Part shown: positions 32,241 to 41,840 of the stretch, piece after piece | Layout of the letters: each line of letters opens with the position of its first letter | Numbering within the stretch: position 1 is the stretch's first letter | Assembly (NCBI RefSeq): GCF_027111255.2 | Contig: NZ_CP114285.2 | Span: forward strand, 1,612,001 to 1,676,000 | DNA: 64,000 nucleotides | Reading direction: 5' to 3' | From: Flavobacterium flavigenum | GTDB lineage: Bacteria > Bacteroidota > Bacteroidia > Flavobacteriales > Flavobacteriaceae | Made by a program: the position numbers and the translations under genes | Notes under the pieces: generated by a model | The model's database searches: none | What the model saw: the letters and a program-made list of their open reading frames with translations, nothing else | Told to the model about the DNA's origin: nothing

Positions 32241-33659
32241 ATGAATTATACAAAAGCTTTAAATAATAAAATCTTCGAAATCATTTCGAAAGCTTCACGG
32301 GAATTAAACGTTGACTCATACGTCATCGGCGGATTTGTTCGTGATTTGCTTTTAAACCGGGGTTCGAAAAAAGATATTGATGTTGTTGCTGTTGGAAGCG
32401 GAATTGAACTTGCTTTAAAGGTTTCTGATTTACTTCCGAAAAAACCAAAAGTCCAGGTTTTTAAAACATACGGAACAGCAATGCTTCGTTTTGAAGACAC
32501 CGATATTGAATTCGTAGGCGCCCGAAAAGAATCATATAATCGTGACAGCCGAAATCCAATTGTGGAAAACGGAACTTTACAAGACGATCAAAATCGCCGT
32601 GATTTTACAATCAATGCCCTGGCTTTATCTTTAAACGAAAATAATTTTGGTACTCTTTTAGATCCTTTTGACGGTTTAACCGATTTAGAAAATAAAACAA
32701 TTAAAACGCCTTTGGATCCTGATATCACGTATTCTGATGATCCTTTGCGTATGCTTCGTGCGATTCGTTTTGCTACACAATTGAATTTCGAAATCGAAGA
32801 AAATTCATTGAATGCGATCACAAAAAATGCAGATCGTATCAAGATTATTTCTGGCGAAAGAATCGTTGATGAATTAAACAAAATCCTTATGACGGATAAA
32901 CCTTCAACTGGATTTTTGCTTTTATACAAAACTGGACTTTTAGATATTATTCTTCCTGAATTAACCGCATTGAATCAGGTGGAAGAAATTGAAGGTCATA
33001 CACATAAAAATAACTTTTATCACACGCTTGAAGTTGTTGATAATATTTGCCCAAATACAGATGATGTTTGGCTTCGCTGGTCGGCATTATTGCACGATAT
33101 TGGAAAAGCGCCAACAAAACGTTTCAACAAAAAACAAGGCTGGACTTTTCACGGACATGAATTTCTAGGCGGAAAAATGGCAAAGAAAATCTTCGAACGT
33201 CTTCATATGCCTTTAAATCATAAAATGAAATTCGTACAGAAAATGGTTGTGATGAGTTCTCGTCCGATTGTTTTGGCTGAGGATATTGTAACCGACAGCG
33301 CTGTACGTCGTTTGGTTTTTGATGCCGGCGAAGATGTAGAAAATTTAATGACGTTGTGTGAAGCTGATATTACAACAAAGAATCCGGCGAAATTCAAAAA
33401 ATACCATAAAAACTTCGAAGTTGTCCGCAGAAAAATTGTTGAAGTAGAAGAGCGCGATCATGTTCGTAATTTTCAACCGCCAATTACGGGTGAAGAAATT
33501 ATGGAAATGTTTGATTTAAAACCTTCACGCGAAATTGGCGTTTTGAAAGAAGCGGTAAAAGAAGCCATTTTAGAAGGTATTATTCCAAATGAATATCAAG
33601 CGGCTTATGATTTTGTGATTAAACGAGCTGAGAAGTTAAATCTTACTCTTAAAAAATAA
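32241..33659 (+). CDS. cca: CCA tRNA nucleotidyltransferase with HD domain
   Basis: The 472-residue protein opens with the nucleotidyltransferase head: IGGFVRDLLLNRGSKKDIDVV (G-loop and DxD). RRDFTINALALSL and DPLRMLRAIRFATQLNFEI are the neck blocks. A central HD domain (about 255-380) has HTHKNNFYHTLEV and LLHDIGKAPTKRF. It adds or repairs the 3' CCA of tRNA. Its stop TAA overlaps the ATG of the next gene (TAATG), so they are coupled. Confidence 0.95.
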   Translation: MNYTKALNNKIFEIISKASRELNVDSYVIGGFVRDLLLNRGSKKDIDVVAVGSGIELALKVSDLLPKKPKVQVFKTYGTAMLRFEDTDIEFVGARKESYNRDSRNPIVENGTLQDDQNRRDFTINALALSLNENNFGTLLDPFDGLTDLENKTIKTPLDPDITYSDDPLRMLRAIRFATQLNFEIEENSLNAITKNADRIKIISGERIVDELNKILMTDKPSTGFLLLYKTGLLDIILPELTALNQVEEIEGHTHKNNFYHTLEVVDNICPNTDDVWLRWSALLHDIGKAPTKRFNKKQGWTFHGHEFLGGKMAKKIFERLHMPLNHKMKFVQKMVVMSSRPIVLAEDIVTDSAVRRLVFDAGEDVENLMTLCEADITTKNPAKFKKYHKNFEVVRRKIVEVEERDHVRNFQPPITGEEIMEMFDLKPSREIGVLKEAVKEAILEGIIPNEYQAAYDFVIKRAEKLNLTLKK

Positions 33660-34027
33660 TGGAGGATATAGCAGTTTATATATATTGGGCTTTAATCGTG
33701 ATAATAATTACTTTTCCAAACTATATATTTTTTAAAAAACTAAAAGATGTTAAGGGAAAGCCTATCATACATAAATTACTCTATTTTCTAATATGCCTTC
33801 TTACACTCTTTGCAATAGCAATTATTTTTATGGCATTATTAACAAGCCCTTACCTAACTGAACTCTTCGGTTTAAAATTTGATCCTGATAGTTATATTAC
33901 GAGGTTTATTTATGGTGGATTAGTATTTCCTCTTACCTATCTAGCAAATATATATTTCGGGAAATTATATTTAAAACGAATTTCAAAAACAGACAAAAAC
34001 GAACTCGAATTAATCGGAAAAGAATGA
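33659..34027 (+). CDS. small three-TM membrane protein
   Basis: The 122-residue product has hydrophobic stretches at about 6-25, 41-64 and 83-103, then a charged tail. It overlaps cca by one base and the ctaA start by four (ATGA), so all three genes are translationally coupled. I do not recognise the family. Its place before ctaA may be chance. Confidence 0.7.
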   Translation: MEDIAVYIYWALIVIIITFPNYIFFKKLKDVKGKPIIHKLLYFLICLLTLFAIAIIFMALLTSPYLTELFGLKFDPDSYITRFIYGGLVFPLTYLANIYFGKLYLKRISKTDKNELELIGKE

Positions 34028-35049
34028 AAAAAGAAAATAAATCAGTAATCATTTGGTTACTATCAGGTTGCGCATTATTATTTTTAATGGTTGTTGTCGG
34101 CGGAATTACACGTCTTACAAACTCGGGTTTATCGATGACCGACTGGCATTTGGTAACCGATACTTTCCCGCCTTTAACAGACGCTAAATGGCAGGCTGCT
34201 TTTGACGAATACAAGAAGTTTCCAGAATATCAGAAAATTAATATTCATAACGATTTTCAATTAGCCGATTATAAATTTATTTATTTCTGGGAATGGTTTC
34301 ATCGTTTCATCGGGCGTATCATTGGACTGGTTTTCTTTATTCCTTTTGTTTACTTTTTAATCAAAAAGAAATTAGACACTCCAACCATTAAAAAATGCAT
34401 TGTTCTTTTGGCAATGGGTGGTTTTCAGGGATTCCTTGGCTGGTTTATGGTTCGCAGCGGATTAATTGACAATCCGGATGTAAGCCACTTCAGACTTTCA
34501 CTGCACCTCACTTTCGCCTTTATCACTTTTGCTTACACGCTTTGGGTTGCGCTGGATTTAATTTACCCTGAAAGAAACATCAATAAAATTATTCCGCTTC
34601 GTAAAATCGCAAGATATGCTTTAGCAGCTTTATTGATCCAGATTATTTATGGTGGATTTGTAGCAGGACTTAACGCCGGATTAATTCACAATCACTGGCC
34701 ATTAATGAGTGACGGAGAATTTATTCATGAATCGGTTTTTATTGAGCAGTCTTCTCTAATCAAAAATTTAATTGAAGGAAAAAGCGGTGTTCAGTTTGTA
34801 CACAGAACTTTTGCGTATGCAGTAGTGGCGATTATTCTTTTTCTGTATTTCAAAAGCAAAAAATATTCCCTTACCGATACCCAGTCAAAAGGAATTAACA
34901 TTTTGGTGATTTTTGTTTTTGTTCAGTTTGCCCTTGGCGTCTTCACTTTATTGTACAGTGTACCTTTGGCTTTAGGATTAATTCATCAAATCATGGCATT
35001 CTTACTTTTGAGTGCAATGACCTATACTTTGCACCGTTTGAGCAAATAA
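34024..35049 (+). CDS. ctaA: COX15/CtaA-family heme A synthase
   Basis: The 341-residue membrane protein has about eight helices. LMVVVGGITRLTNSGLSMTDWH is the COX15 start, and conserved histidines occur in WEWFHRFIGRIIG, DVSHFRLSLHLTFAF, VQFVHRTFAYAVV and GLIHQIMAFLL, the haem-binding pairs. It converts haem O to haem A for cytochrome oxidase. It is followed by a terminator. Confidence 0.94.
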   Translation: MKKENKSVIIWLLSGCALLFLMVVVGGITRLTNSGLSMTDWHLVTDTFPPLTDAKWQAAFDEYKKFPEYQKINIHNDFQLADYKFIYFWEWFHRFIGRIIGLVFFIPFVYFLIKKKLDTPTIKKCIVLLAMGGFQGFLGWFMVRSGLIDNPDVSHFRLSLHLTFAFITFAYTLWVALDLIYPERNINKIIPLRKIARYALAALLIQIIYGGFVAGLNAGLIHNHWPLMSDGEFIHESVFIEQSSLIKNLIEGKSGVQFVHRTFAYAVVAIILFLYFKSKKYSLTDTQSKGINILVIFVFVQFALGVFTLLYSVPLALGLIHQIMAFLLLSAMTYTLHRLSK

Positions 35050-35069
35050 AATCATTTTATATAAACAGA

Positions 35070-35096
35070 AAAAGAGTCTAAAATTAGACTCTTTTT
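35070..35096. terminator. bidirectional terminator between ctaA and the LytTR gene
   Basis: AAAAGAGTCTAA pairs with TTAGACTCTTTT around AA, flanked by A and T runs on both sides. It can end ctaA (plus) and the regulator operon (minus). Confidence 0.85.
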
Positions 35097-35137
35097 CTGT
35101 TTTATTTATATCTTATTTTTCGCTTCTCATCAAAAAT

Positions 35138-35905
35138 CTATCCTAACCAACTCTTAAAATCCTGCACCTTTTCACGACTTACAATCACCTCATCATCTTT
35201 ATAAGTTGGTAAAATAATTTTTAAACGGGAATTGGTATATACCTGAATTTCTTTGATTGCTTTTAACGGTAATATAAATTTTCTGCTTACGCGAAAGAAA
35301 TCTTTCCTGTTAAGCTCCTGCTCCAGAATTTCTAATGTAGAGTCAATTAGATAATCACGATTATCATAGGTATGAATGTAAGTACCTTTATTTTCACTAA
35401 AAAAACATTCAATTTCATCTTTGGTAATTACCTTTAAATGATGCCCGATTTTAACTGTAAACCTTTCCCTGTAAGTTTTTTCAAAAGGATTTGAAAGCAT
35501 TTGTCGTATTTGTTCAAAATCAAGCTGAAGATTTTGATTTGCAGTATCCTGTTTCGGGATTCTGTTTTTGTATTTTGCAACAGCCGTTTCAAGATCATCT
35601 TCATCAATTGGTTTTAAAAGATAGTCAATGCTGTTTAGCTTAAAGGCTTTCAATGCATACTCATCATAAGCAGTTGTAAAAATGATAGCGCTTTTTATAT
35701 CTATTTTTTCAAAAATTTCAAACGATAAACCATCCGAAAGCTGAATATCCAAAAAAATCAAATCAGGATGCGCGTTATTGCCAAACCAATGGATAGATTC
35801 TTCTACAGAATGCAGCATAGTTTGCACAGCAATGTCTAATTTTTCTAATTTTCGTTGTAATAATCTTGCAGCCGGTTTTTCGTCTTCTATAATTAAGGTG
35901 GTCAT
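35138..35905 (-). CDS. LytTR-family response regulator
   Basis: The 255-residue protein has a receiver domain at 1-120: TLIIEDEKPAARLLQRKLEK, phospho-acceptor Asp in DLIFLDIQLSDGLSFEIF, and IIFTTAYDEYALKAFKLNSI. A LytTR DNA-binding domain follows at about 150-250 (FTVKIGHHLKVITKDEIECF, FFRVSRKFILPLKAIKEIQ). It is the likely partner of the LytS-type kinase at 36953, on the same strand with only 2TM genes between. Confidence 0.94.
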   Translation of the reverse strand: MTTLIIEDEKPAARLLQRKLEKLDIAVQTMLHSVEESIHWFGNNAHPDLIFLDIQLSDGLSFEIFEKIDIKSAIIFTTAYDEYALKAFKLNSIDYLLKPIDEDDLETAVAKYKNRIPKQDTANQNLQLDFEQIRQMLSNPFEKTYRERFTVKIGHHLKVITKDEIECFFSENKGTYIHTYDNRDYLIDSTLEILEQELNRKDFFRVSRKFILPLKAIKEIQVYTNSRLKIILPTYKDDEVIVSREKVQDFKSWLG

Positions 35906-35954
35906 TTATTAAATTTGAAAAATTAAAATCTGGTTTTGGTTACAATTGGTAAAA

Positions 35955-36323
35955 TTACTCCCATTTATTGGTGTTTTGAGATTCTTTGTTCATGTATTTC
36001 TGGATTTTTTTCTGTTCCCAGTCTGATCCAAAAAACAAATCAGGCCCGAAAACGGTGAAAGCATGAATCAATAAACCAATTCCCCAAAAGAAGGCTGTCG
36101 AATACGTATGCCATTCAAATAATCCGCTCTCATCAAATCTGTTTCCAACAAAATCCCTGTTTATATTTGAAAAAATAATGATTGCATTTACAATTAAATA
36201 TATTTTTAAGTGCGAATAAAAACCCTTGATTCTTTTTATTTTTTTGTATGCTCTTTCAAAACTTTCATCATTTTCAAATTCTTGTCCGTACTCTTCGTAA
36301 AAGCGTCTTCTACAACGTCCCAT
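35955..36323 (-). CDS. 2TM domain protein 1
   Basis: The 122-residue protein has the 2TM domain (PF13239): FERAYKKIKRIKGFYSHLKI, a first hydrophobic helix (YLIVNAIIIFSNI), a second around FFWGIGLLIHAFTVFGPDLF, and SDWEQKKIQKYMNKE. I chose ATG 36323 (MGRCRRRFYEEYG) because the longer frame to 36437 would overlap the next gene. It is the copy most unlike the others, with an insertion DESGLFEWHT before the second helix. Confidence 0.85.
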   Translation of the reverse strand: MGRCRRRFYEEYGQEFENDESFERAYKKIKRIKGFYSHLKIYLIVNAIIIFSNINRDFVGNRFDESGLFEWHTYSTAFFWGIGLLIHAFTVFGPDLFFGSDWEQKKIQKYMNKESQNTNKWE

Positions 36324-36342
36324 TTTATTTTGTTTTAAAAAG

Positions 36343-36648
36343 TTATTGCCATTTATTTTTGTTCTCTTTTTCTTTCTCCATGATTTCTCTGATTTTCCGT
36401 TCTTCCCATCCTTTTCCAAAAACCGGAAAAACTTCAAAAACTTTTAATCCGTGAAAAACAACTCCAACTCCCCACCACATTAAAGGCCAGTAAAACCATA
36501 AATGATTAGGTGTAGTATATAAATTGATAAAAATCAAAAAAGCATTGACAACTATATAAGAAATTAAGTTGCCATAAAACCCTTTTATATTCTCGACTTT
36601 CTTTTTAGCCTGGTAATATTTGTCTTCTTCGTTATAATTTATTTCCAT
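36343..36648 (-). CDS. 2TM domain protein 2
   Basis: The 101-residue protein reads YYQAKKKVENIKGFYGNLIS, then two hydrophobic helices and a C-terminal WEERKIREIMEKEKENK. ATG 36648 (MEINYNEED) is preferred; an in-frame ATG at 36660 would overlap the previous gene's stop. It is one of four 2TM domains in the operon. Confidence 0.85.
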   Translation of the reverse strand: MEINYNEEDKYYQAKKKVENIKGFYGNLISYIVVNAFLIFINLYTTPNHLWFYWPLMWWGVGVVFHGLKVFEVFPVFGKGWEERKIREIMEKEKENKNKWQ

Positions 36649-36650
36649 GA

Positions 36651-36950
36651 TTACTCCCATTTTTGTCTATTATTTTCTTTTTCTAAAATCTCATCTATCT
36701 TTCTTTTTTCCCATTGTTTACTAAAAAAAGGAAAACAATCAAAGGCTTTCAATCCGTGTAAAACAATTGCAACTCCCCAGCCCAGCAAGGAAAACCAAAA
36801 ATATAAATAACCTGGCGAAGTTATAAGATTTACAATTATAACAATTGGATTACAGAGAAGATATACTGTCAGATGTTCATAAAACTTTCTGATTTTTTTC
36901 ACTCTTTCCTGGGCCTCATAATAACGTTCTGTATCAGCATACTTTCCCAT
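36651..36950 (-). CDS. 2TM domain protein 3
   Basis: The 99-residue protein reads YYEAQERVKKIRKFYEHLTV, two hydrophobic helices, then WEKRKIDEILEKENNRQKWE. It follows the kinase-2TM fusion by two bases. The 2TM domain of the fusion and this copy are closest in the C-terminal motif. Confidence 0.85.
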   Translation of the reverse strand: MGKYADTERYYEAQERVKKIRKFYEHLTVYLLCNPIVIIVNLITSPGYLYFWFSLLGWGVAIVLHGLKAFDCFPFFSKQWEKRKIDEILEKENNRQKWE

Positions 36951-36952
36951 AA

Positions 36953-38314
36953 TTATTTCCAGGTTTGTTGTTTATTATTCTCCTTTTCCAGAATCTCTCT
37001 GATCTTTCTTTCTTCCCAGTCTGAACTGTAACCAAAAACTTTAAAAGCATGCATTACAACTCCAAATCCCCAGCCTAAAGCCGAAAACCAAAACCACTGA
37101 AATCCGGGAGAATATCTCAAATTGATAAATACTAAAAACGGAATCACACAACAATACGAAATTACATTTCCGTAGAAACCTTTTAACTCTTCTACTCTTT
37201 TTTTAGCTCTAAAATAAGCTTTACTTTCATCGCTGTAGTCTGCATTTGTTTCCATAACTGCTATTTGTTTCGTTAAAATCGGAATCTTAACCGTAAATGT
37301 TTTTTCATTTTGTTCAATCAAAACTTTTCTGTTGGTTACAATTCCGTATCGATTTACAATATTTTGGAGCCCAACTCCCTGCCTGTCCTGTAGAACTTCC
37401 TTCTTCTGAAAATCATTTTGAATGGCAAGATAATCTCCGTCTGTAAAAATTCTGATATGCAATGGTTTTTGTTCACTTACTACATTATGTTTCACTGTGT
37501 TTTCTAATAAAAGCTGCAGCGACAACGGAACCACTTTTGCATCCGGATTGATATTCTCTGCTGGCAATTCATAAAACAAACTGTTTTCAAATCGCATCTT
37601 CAGGAGGTTCATATAAGTTTTTGCAAACGACAATTCATCTTCAACAGAAACCAGCTCTTTATCTTTTTGCTCTAAAACATATCGGTAAATTTTAGATAAG
37701 GAAGTGGTAAACCGCTGTGCATTATCCGGGTTTTCTTCAATCAGAGAACTCAAAACATTGAGACTGTTAAAAAGAAAATGCGGATCAATCTGATTTTTTA
37801 AACTTTCGAATTTGGCATTTGCCGTTCCTGCGATAATCTTTTGCTGCGTTATTTCGAATTTTGATGCCTGTTTCCATTTTACCATAAAGCTTCTGGCTTG
37901 AAGAAAAGCCGAAACTCCTAATGATAAAACGATATAAAAAAGATGAACCCAAAACATTTTTTCGCCAAAAAAGACATCAAGAGTCACGTTTTGCAACAAA
38001 ACAAAAATGAAATAATTAATTCCTAAAACGACTGGAACGGTATAAAGTATTGTGACTAAAATGCCATAGTAAACCCTTAAATTTGTTTGCTCCAGCCAGT
38101 CCCACTTTTTATCTAACAGTACACTGATGAAACCGTTGCCAAATCCTAATCCGAAAGAATAAACACAGCTTACAAAAAAAGTGACAAGAACGTTTTTAAC
38201 ATTTAAATCGGAACCCAGAGAAGCTGAAAATATAATCGCAAAGACCATAGAAATCTTGAAACAGGTTATTGTTCCACTTTTTAAATCAGCAAATGAACTT
38301 CTATGATCTTTCAT
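36953..38314 (-). CDS. LytS-type histidine kinase fused to a 2TM domain
   Basis: The 453-residue protein has four predicted helices at 14-140, then a His_kinase domain (about 160-245) with the phospho-acceptor in LKNQIDPHFLFNSLNVLSSL. An ATPase domain follows with LLLENTVKHNVV (N box) and RQGVGLQNIVNRYG (G box). From about residue 362 a complete 2TM domain is fused on: AYFRAKKRVEELKGFYGNVI through WEERKIREILEKENNK. It probably phosphorylates the LytTR regulator at 35138. The fusion suggests the separate 2TM proteins bind the kinase or each other. Confidence 0.92.
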   Translation of the reverse strand: MKDHRSSFADLKSGTITCFKISMVFAIIFSASLGSDLNVKNVLVTFFVSCVYSFGLGFGNGFISVLLDKKWDWLEQTNLRVYYGILVTILYTVPVVLGINYFIFVLLQNVTLDVFFGEKMFWVHLFYIVLSLGVSAFLQARSFMVKWKQASKFEITQQKIIAGTANAKFESLKNQIDPHFLFNSLNVLSSLIEENPDNAQRFTTSLSKIYRYVLEQKDKELVSVEDELSFAKTYMNLLKMRFENSLFYELPAENINPDAKVVPLSLQLLLENTVKHNVVSEQKPLHIRIFTDGDYLAIQNDFQKKEVLQDRQGVGLQNIVNRYGIVTNRKVLIEQNEKTFTVKIPILTKQIAVMETNADYSDESKAYFRAKKRVEELKGFYGNVISYCCVIPFLVFINLRYSPGFQWFWFSALGWGFGVVMHAFKVFGYSSDWEERKIREILEKENNKQQTWK

Positions 38315-38342
38315 TTATAAATTTTCTTAAATTATAATAATA

Positions 38343-38966
38343 TTATTTTTTACAGTTTTTTTGTGTTTCCAAAGCTCTTTCTAATCCCCATTTTGGAGAA
38401 AAAGGGGTTTCAGGTTTAAATGTACCAAAAAGTTCGATAGCTTTATCAACCTGTAAACAAAGTGGTTTTGTATCAACACCAGTCCATTTAGCTCCCCCTA
38501 ACTGATAATCTGCTTCACCAAATACCGCTCTTGGATTATTAGGATCAATTGCTTTTGCTTTGGCGTAAGCTTCCATCACTCTTGCCGAATATTTCATTCC
38601 GTTTGTCATTGGGTCAGCGACAACATATCCTGTATAAATCAAAGCCTGCAAAACATATAACTCGGCATTGTTCTGATCTTTTATGATTTCCTTATCCAAA
38701 GCATCTTGTGCCTTTGTCAATAACAAATCGATCTTTGTTTTATCTTTTTCAGTAAAAACAGATGTCGTATTGATTAATGCAACATAATAATTTGGAAGAT
38801 AGCTGGTTTTTTCTGCTGCTGCAATTCTTTCAAACATTGCTGAAGCTTCGTCGTTTTTTCCTTCTTTCCAAAGTCCGAAAGCCTTCTCCATCCCTTTTTC
38901 AAATTGTGTCTGAGCTGAAGCTATTACCACTACAAATAGTGTGATTAATGTGATGATCTTTTTCAT
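38343..38966 (-). CDS. secreted helical (TPR-like) protein
   Basis: The 207-residue product starts with a signal peptide (MKKIITLITLFVVVIASAQ). The rest is helical, with FEKGMEKAFGLWKEGKNDEA and LPNYYVALINTT resembling tetratricopeptide repeats, and RVMEAYAKAKAIDPNNPRAV a further TPR unit. It lies 28 bases ahead of the kinase gene, so it may be part of the signal input. Confidence 0.7.
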   Translation of the reverse strand: MKKIITLITLFVVVIASAQTQFEKGMEKAFGLWKEGKNDEASAMFERIAAAEKTSYLPNYYVALINTTSVFTEKDKTKIDLLLTKAQDALDKEIIKDQNNAELYVLQALIYTGYVVADPMTNGMKYSARVMEAYAKAKAIDPNNPRAVFGEADYQLGGAKWTGVDTKPLCLQVDKAIELFGTFKPETPFSPKWGLERALETQKNCKK

Positions 38967-39003
38967 TTTATAAGTTATTTAATGGTTTAACAGGATTAGT
39001 TTT

Positions 39004-39411
39004 TTATAATGTAATTTCAATTTTAGAGTCTTTACCAACAGTGAATTTAGCATCTGTATAGGAAGGTGGCCCCATGAATCCTTTTGCATTGTTTGAAGCT
39101 GCGTAATCTTCAGAGGGGATTCCCATTGCGTTTCTGTCAAGTTTCCCATTATTATTTTCATCGTGATAAGTAGAAATCGCATATTCGCCAGCAGGAAGAT
39201 TATCAAATATTACAACTGCTTTGTTATTTTTAATTTCAGAAGCAAGGCTCTTGTAAGTTGTTTTCAGAAATGTTCCGTCTGAGTTATACAATCCGACTTT
39301 AACAGCTCCCGTATTGTTTTTTACACCTGAAACAGTAATAGTTAATTTTACATTTTGAGCAGACATTAAGCTGCAAATAAACAAGATAGTAAGGGTAATA
39401 ATTTTGGTCAT
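39004..39411 (-). CDS. DUF2141 secreted protein
   Basis: The 135-residue protein begins with a signal peptide (ending SLMSAQ) and is a DUF2141 domain: LTITVSGVKNNTGAVKVGLY, LPAGEYAISTYHDENNNGKL and NAMGIPSEDYAASNNAKG are its blocks. It is a periplasmic or surface protein of unknown role. DHDENNNGKLD is a calcium-site-like loop. It follows the TonB receptor gene after 238 bases and precedes the repeat-like protein. Confidence 0.88.
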   Translation of the reverse strand: MTKIITLTILFICSLMSAQNVKLTITVSGVKNNTGAVKVGLYNSDGTFLKTTYKSLASEIKNNKAVVIFDNLPAGEYAISTYHDENNNGKLDRNAMGIPSEDYAASNNAKGFMGPPSYTDAKFTVGKDSKIEITL

Positions 39412-39649
39412 GATTTCTTTTTTTAAGTTTCTGATTTACTAAGGTTCTGCGATTTTATTTTTTTATTGATGATTAAAACTCTGGTTATTAATTTATACTT
39501 CAAAAGTATGCTGGTTTTTAGTCTTATGAAATTAAATGATACTGAGTTGTTGATTTTGGTTACTGAATTGTTTTTGTTTAAGATGCTAAGTTTCTGAGGA
39601 ACTAAGTTTTTTCTCTTAACAACTGAATATCCTATTGTCTGAAAACCTC
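39412..39649. other. spacer with repeat word between DUF2141 and the receptor gene
   Basis: No gene. It contains AAGATGCTAAGTTTCTGAGG then AACTAAG near 39578-39606, a degraded member of the CTTAG word family. Confidence 0.35.
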
Positions 39650-41809
39650 TTAAAGATTCTTTAACTGATTCTCATTTTTGTTCTGGCTAATGGTCCAGAA
39701 GAAACCTACGAAGAAGAATCTGTCTGCGGTTGGAACTATAGCTTGTCTTTGATAAACGCCGCTCGAATCCGGATTTCTGGCGTAATCGTATCCGAAAACG
39801 TTTTGTGTTCCTAAAAGATTTGAAACAGAGAAATAAAGGATTTTTTGTGTGGTTAATAAATACGCCCAGTTAAAACTTAAACTGTTGTATGATTTTGTTT
39901 TTCCATTCATAAACTGTGTTTGGTTTGGGTCATTATACGGGCGTCCTGAACTGAAACTGTTTGTAAATCCAATTTGCGATTTCCAGTCTGTTATAAAATA
40001 TTTCGTTACAACTGATAAATTATGATTGGCTACAAAACTTGGTGTTACCATATTTGGAAAGTTTTTGTATTGTCTTTCCGAATCTATATAAGAATATGAA
40101 ATCCAATATTCTAAGTTTTTATACAAATTGCTGTCTCTCCAAAGCAAATCGAAACCTTTTGCGTAACCTGAACCGTTGTTACTGAAAACAGAATTGTACT
40201 GAATATCCCTGGTATCGTACTGAACTAAATTCTTATAATTTTTATAATAGAGCTCTGTTCTAAGCAATTGTCCTGGTTTTGAAAACGTGTAATTCAAAAT
40301 ATAATGACTTGCTTTTTCGCTTTCAAACTGATGGTATTTTGAATATTTAATATAATCCACAACCGGAGTCTGAGTAAAATCTCCGTAAGCAAAAGAAAAC
40401 TGACTGGTTTTCGAAAGTTTATAACCTAATGAAGCTCTTGGCGCAATATTATTTTCGTTTAATAAACTGTTGTTTGAATATCTTAAACCAACTTTCAAAG
40501 CTAAATTTTTAGAGAATGAAACATCTCCTTCTGCATAAGATGCAAAAATATTTGAATCGTAACCGTTTTCAAAAGACGTAGCAGTAGCAATATCTTCGTT
40601 GTATTTGGTAATAAAATAATCAGCACCAAAAGACAATCTAAAATAATTGGAAATCTTTTTTGACAATTTTAGTTTTAACTGTGCCGCATTTTCCTGACCC
40701 TCAATACCAGTAATATCATATTTCAATTTGTTTTTGCTGTATCCGTAACTGATTCCTGATGTCAGCTGCCATCCTGGCCCGATACTTCCTTTGTAAGATG
40801 AATTCAGATAGAAATTATTATTGTTCATATCTGTTCTGATCGGGTTTTCAAAATTGATATTTTTCTGATTTAAATCGAATTTTTCTGAATCGAAAGAAGC
40901 GTAAAGTTTGAAAATTCCGTTTGTAAATTTATATCTGTAAACCGTTTCGCCTCCTAAAGACTGATATGGATTATTCCAATCTACATTTTGTGGGATCACC
41001 GCCTGATAAGGTGCCAAATTAACGTACATCATATTTACACTTAAGGAACTTTTTTTCCATTTTTGTGTGTTTCCTAAACTCAAACCAACCGTCATAAATC
41101 CGATATCAGTTTTTTCGTGATCTTCTTCATCCTGCGTATTTAAAAGCAAAACACTAGATAATGCCTCACCATATTCAGCAGAATAACCTCCGGTAGAAAA
41201 AGCGATCCCGCTAAATAAGAAAGGAGAAAATCTGCTTCGGGTTGGTAAATTATTAGTTGTAGCACCGTATGGCTGTGCTACGCGAATTCCGTCTACAAAA
41301 GTTTGCGTTTCGTTTGCTTCACCTCCACGAACAAACAAACGTCCGTCTTCCCCCACACTTTGTGTTCCTGGCAACGTTTGTAAAGCCGCTATAATATTTC
41401 CGGCAGAACCTGCTGTTGTCACAATATCCAGTGGCTTTAAAACAGACACTCTTGCTTTTTCTCCAGATTCTAAAGTTCCGGCGGTGATGACAACAGCATC
41501 TAAAGCATTTATATTTTCTCTTAATTTAATTGTCTGATCTTTATAATTCGCAACATCAATTTCTTGTTTGAAAGTTTCGAAAAGTAAAAAGCTTACCACT
41601 AAAAATTTATTTCCGGTTTCTGTAGTTTCAAAAGAAAATTCTCCTGTTTCAGAACTCGTTGCGCCATCGTATGTTCCGTCCAGATAAATATTGGCACCAG
41701 CAACCGGTTTTCCTTTTTGGTCAAGAACTTTTCCTGAAATAGTATTTTGAGCGAAAATAAATGCTGCAAAAAATAAAAAGGGTATTGTTAAAAATAATTT
41801 GGTTTTCAT
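39650..41809 (-). CDS. TonB-dependent receptor with CarboxypepD_reg-like domain
   Basis: The 719-residue protein has a signal peptide (about 1-20), a CarboxypepD_reg-like domain (about 22-105, TISGKVLDQKGKPVAGANIY), a TonB plug (IIAALQTLPGTQSVGEDGRL then FVRGGEANETQTFVDGI) and a beta barrel ending in a phenylalanine-rich C-terminus (FFVGFFWTISQNKNENQLKN). It lacks the SusC length of about 1000. The substrate is unknown. It is the first gene of the minus-strand run that leads to the LytS/LytTR pair, with TANNTTTG just upstream. Confidence 0.92.
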   Translation of the reverse strand: MKTKLFLTIPFLFFAAFIFAQNTISGKVLDQKGKPVAGANIYLDGTYDGATSSETGEFSFETTETGNKFLVVSFLLFETFKQEIDVANYKDQTIKLRENINALDAVVITAGTLESGEKARVSVLKPLDIVTTAGSAGNIIAALQTLPGTQSVGEDGRLFVRGGEANETQTFVDGIRVAQPYGATTNNLPTRSRFSPFLFSGIAFSTGGYSAEYGEALSSVLLLNTQDEEDHEKTDIGFMTVGLSLGNTQKWKKSSLSVNMMYVNLAPYQAVIPQNVDWNNPYQSLGGETVYRYKFTNGIFKLYASFDSEKFDLNQKNINFENPIRTDMNNNNFYLNSSYKGSIGPGWQLTSGISYGYSKNKLKYDITGIEGQENAAQLKLKLSKKISNYFRLSFGADYFITKYNEDIATATSFENGYDSNIFASYAEGDVSFSKNLALKVGLRYSNNSLLNENNIAPRASLGYKLSKTSQFSFAYGDFTQTPVVDYIKYSKYHQFESEKASHYILNYTFSKPGQLLRTELYYKNYKNLVQYDTRDIQYNSVFSNNGSGYAKGFDLLWRDSNLYKNLEYWISYSYIDSERQYKNFPNMVTPSFVANHNLSVVTKYFITDWKSQIGFTNSFSSGRPYNDPNQTQFMNGKTKSYNSLSFNWAYLLTTQKILYFSVSNLLGTQNVFGYDYARNPDSSGVYQRQAIVPTADRFFFVGFFWTISQNKNENQLKNL

Positions 41810-41832
41810 GTCTTCTTTTGATTTTGATGAAG

Positions 41833-41840
41833 CAAATGTA
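41833..41840 (-). promoter_or_regulatory. candidate -7 element of the TonB receptor gene
   Basis: On the minus strand TACATTTG matches TANNTTTG and lies 23 bases before the ATG at 41809. Confidence 0.45.

Noticed and set aside
36324..36437. Longer start for 2TM protein 1
   Set aside because: The extension overlaps the previous gene and encodes a lysine-rich stretch that is its antisense frame; ATG 36323 fits the family.
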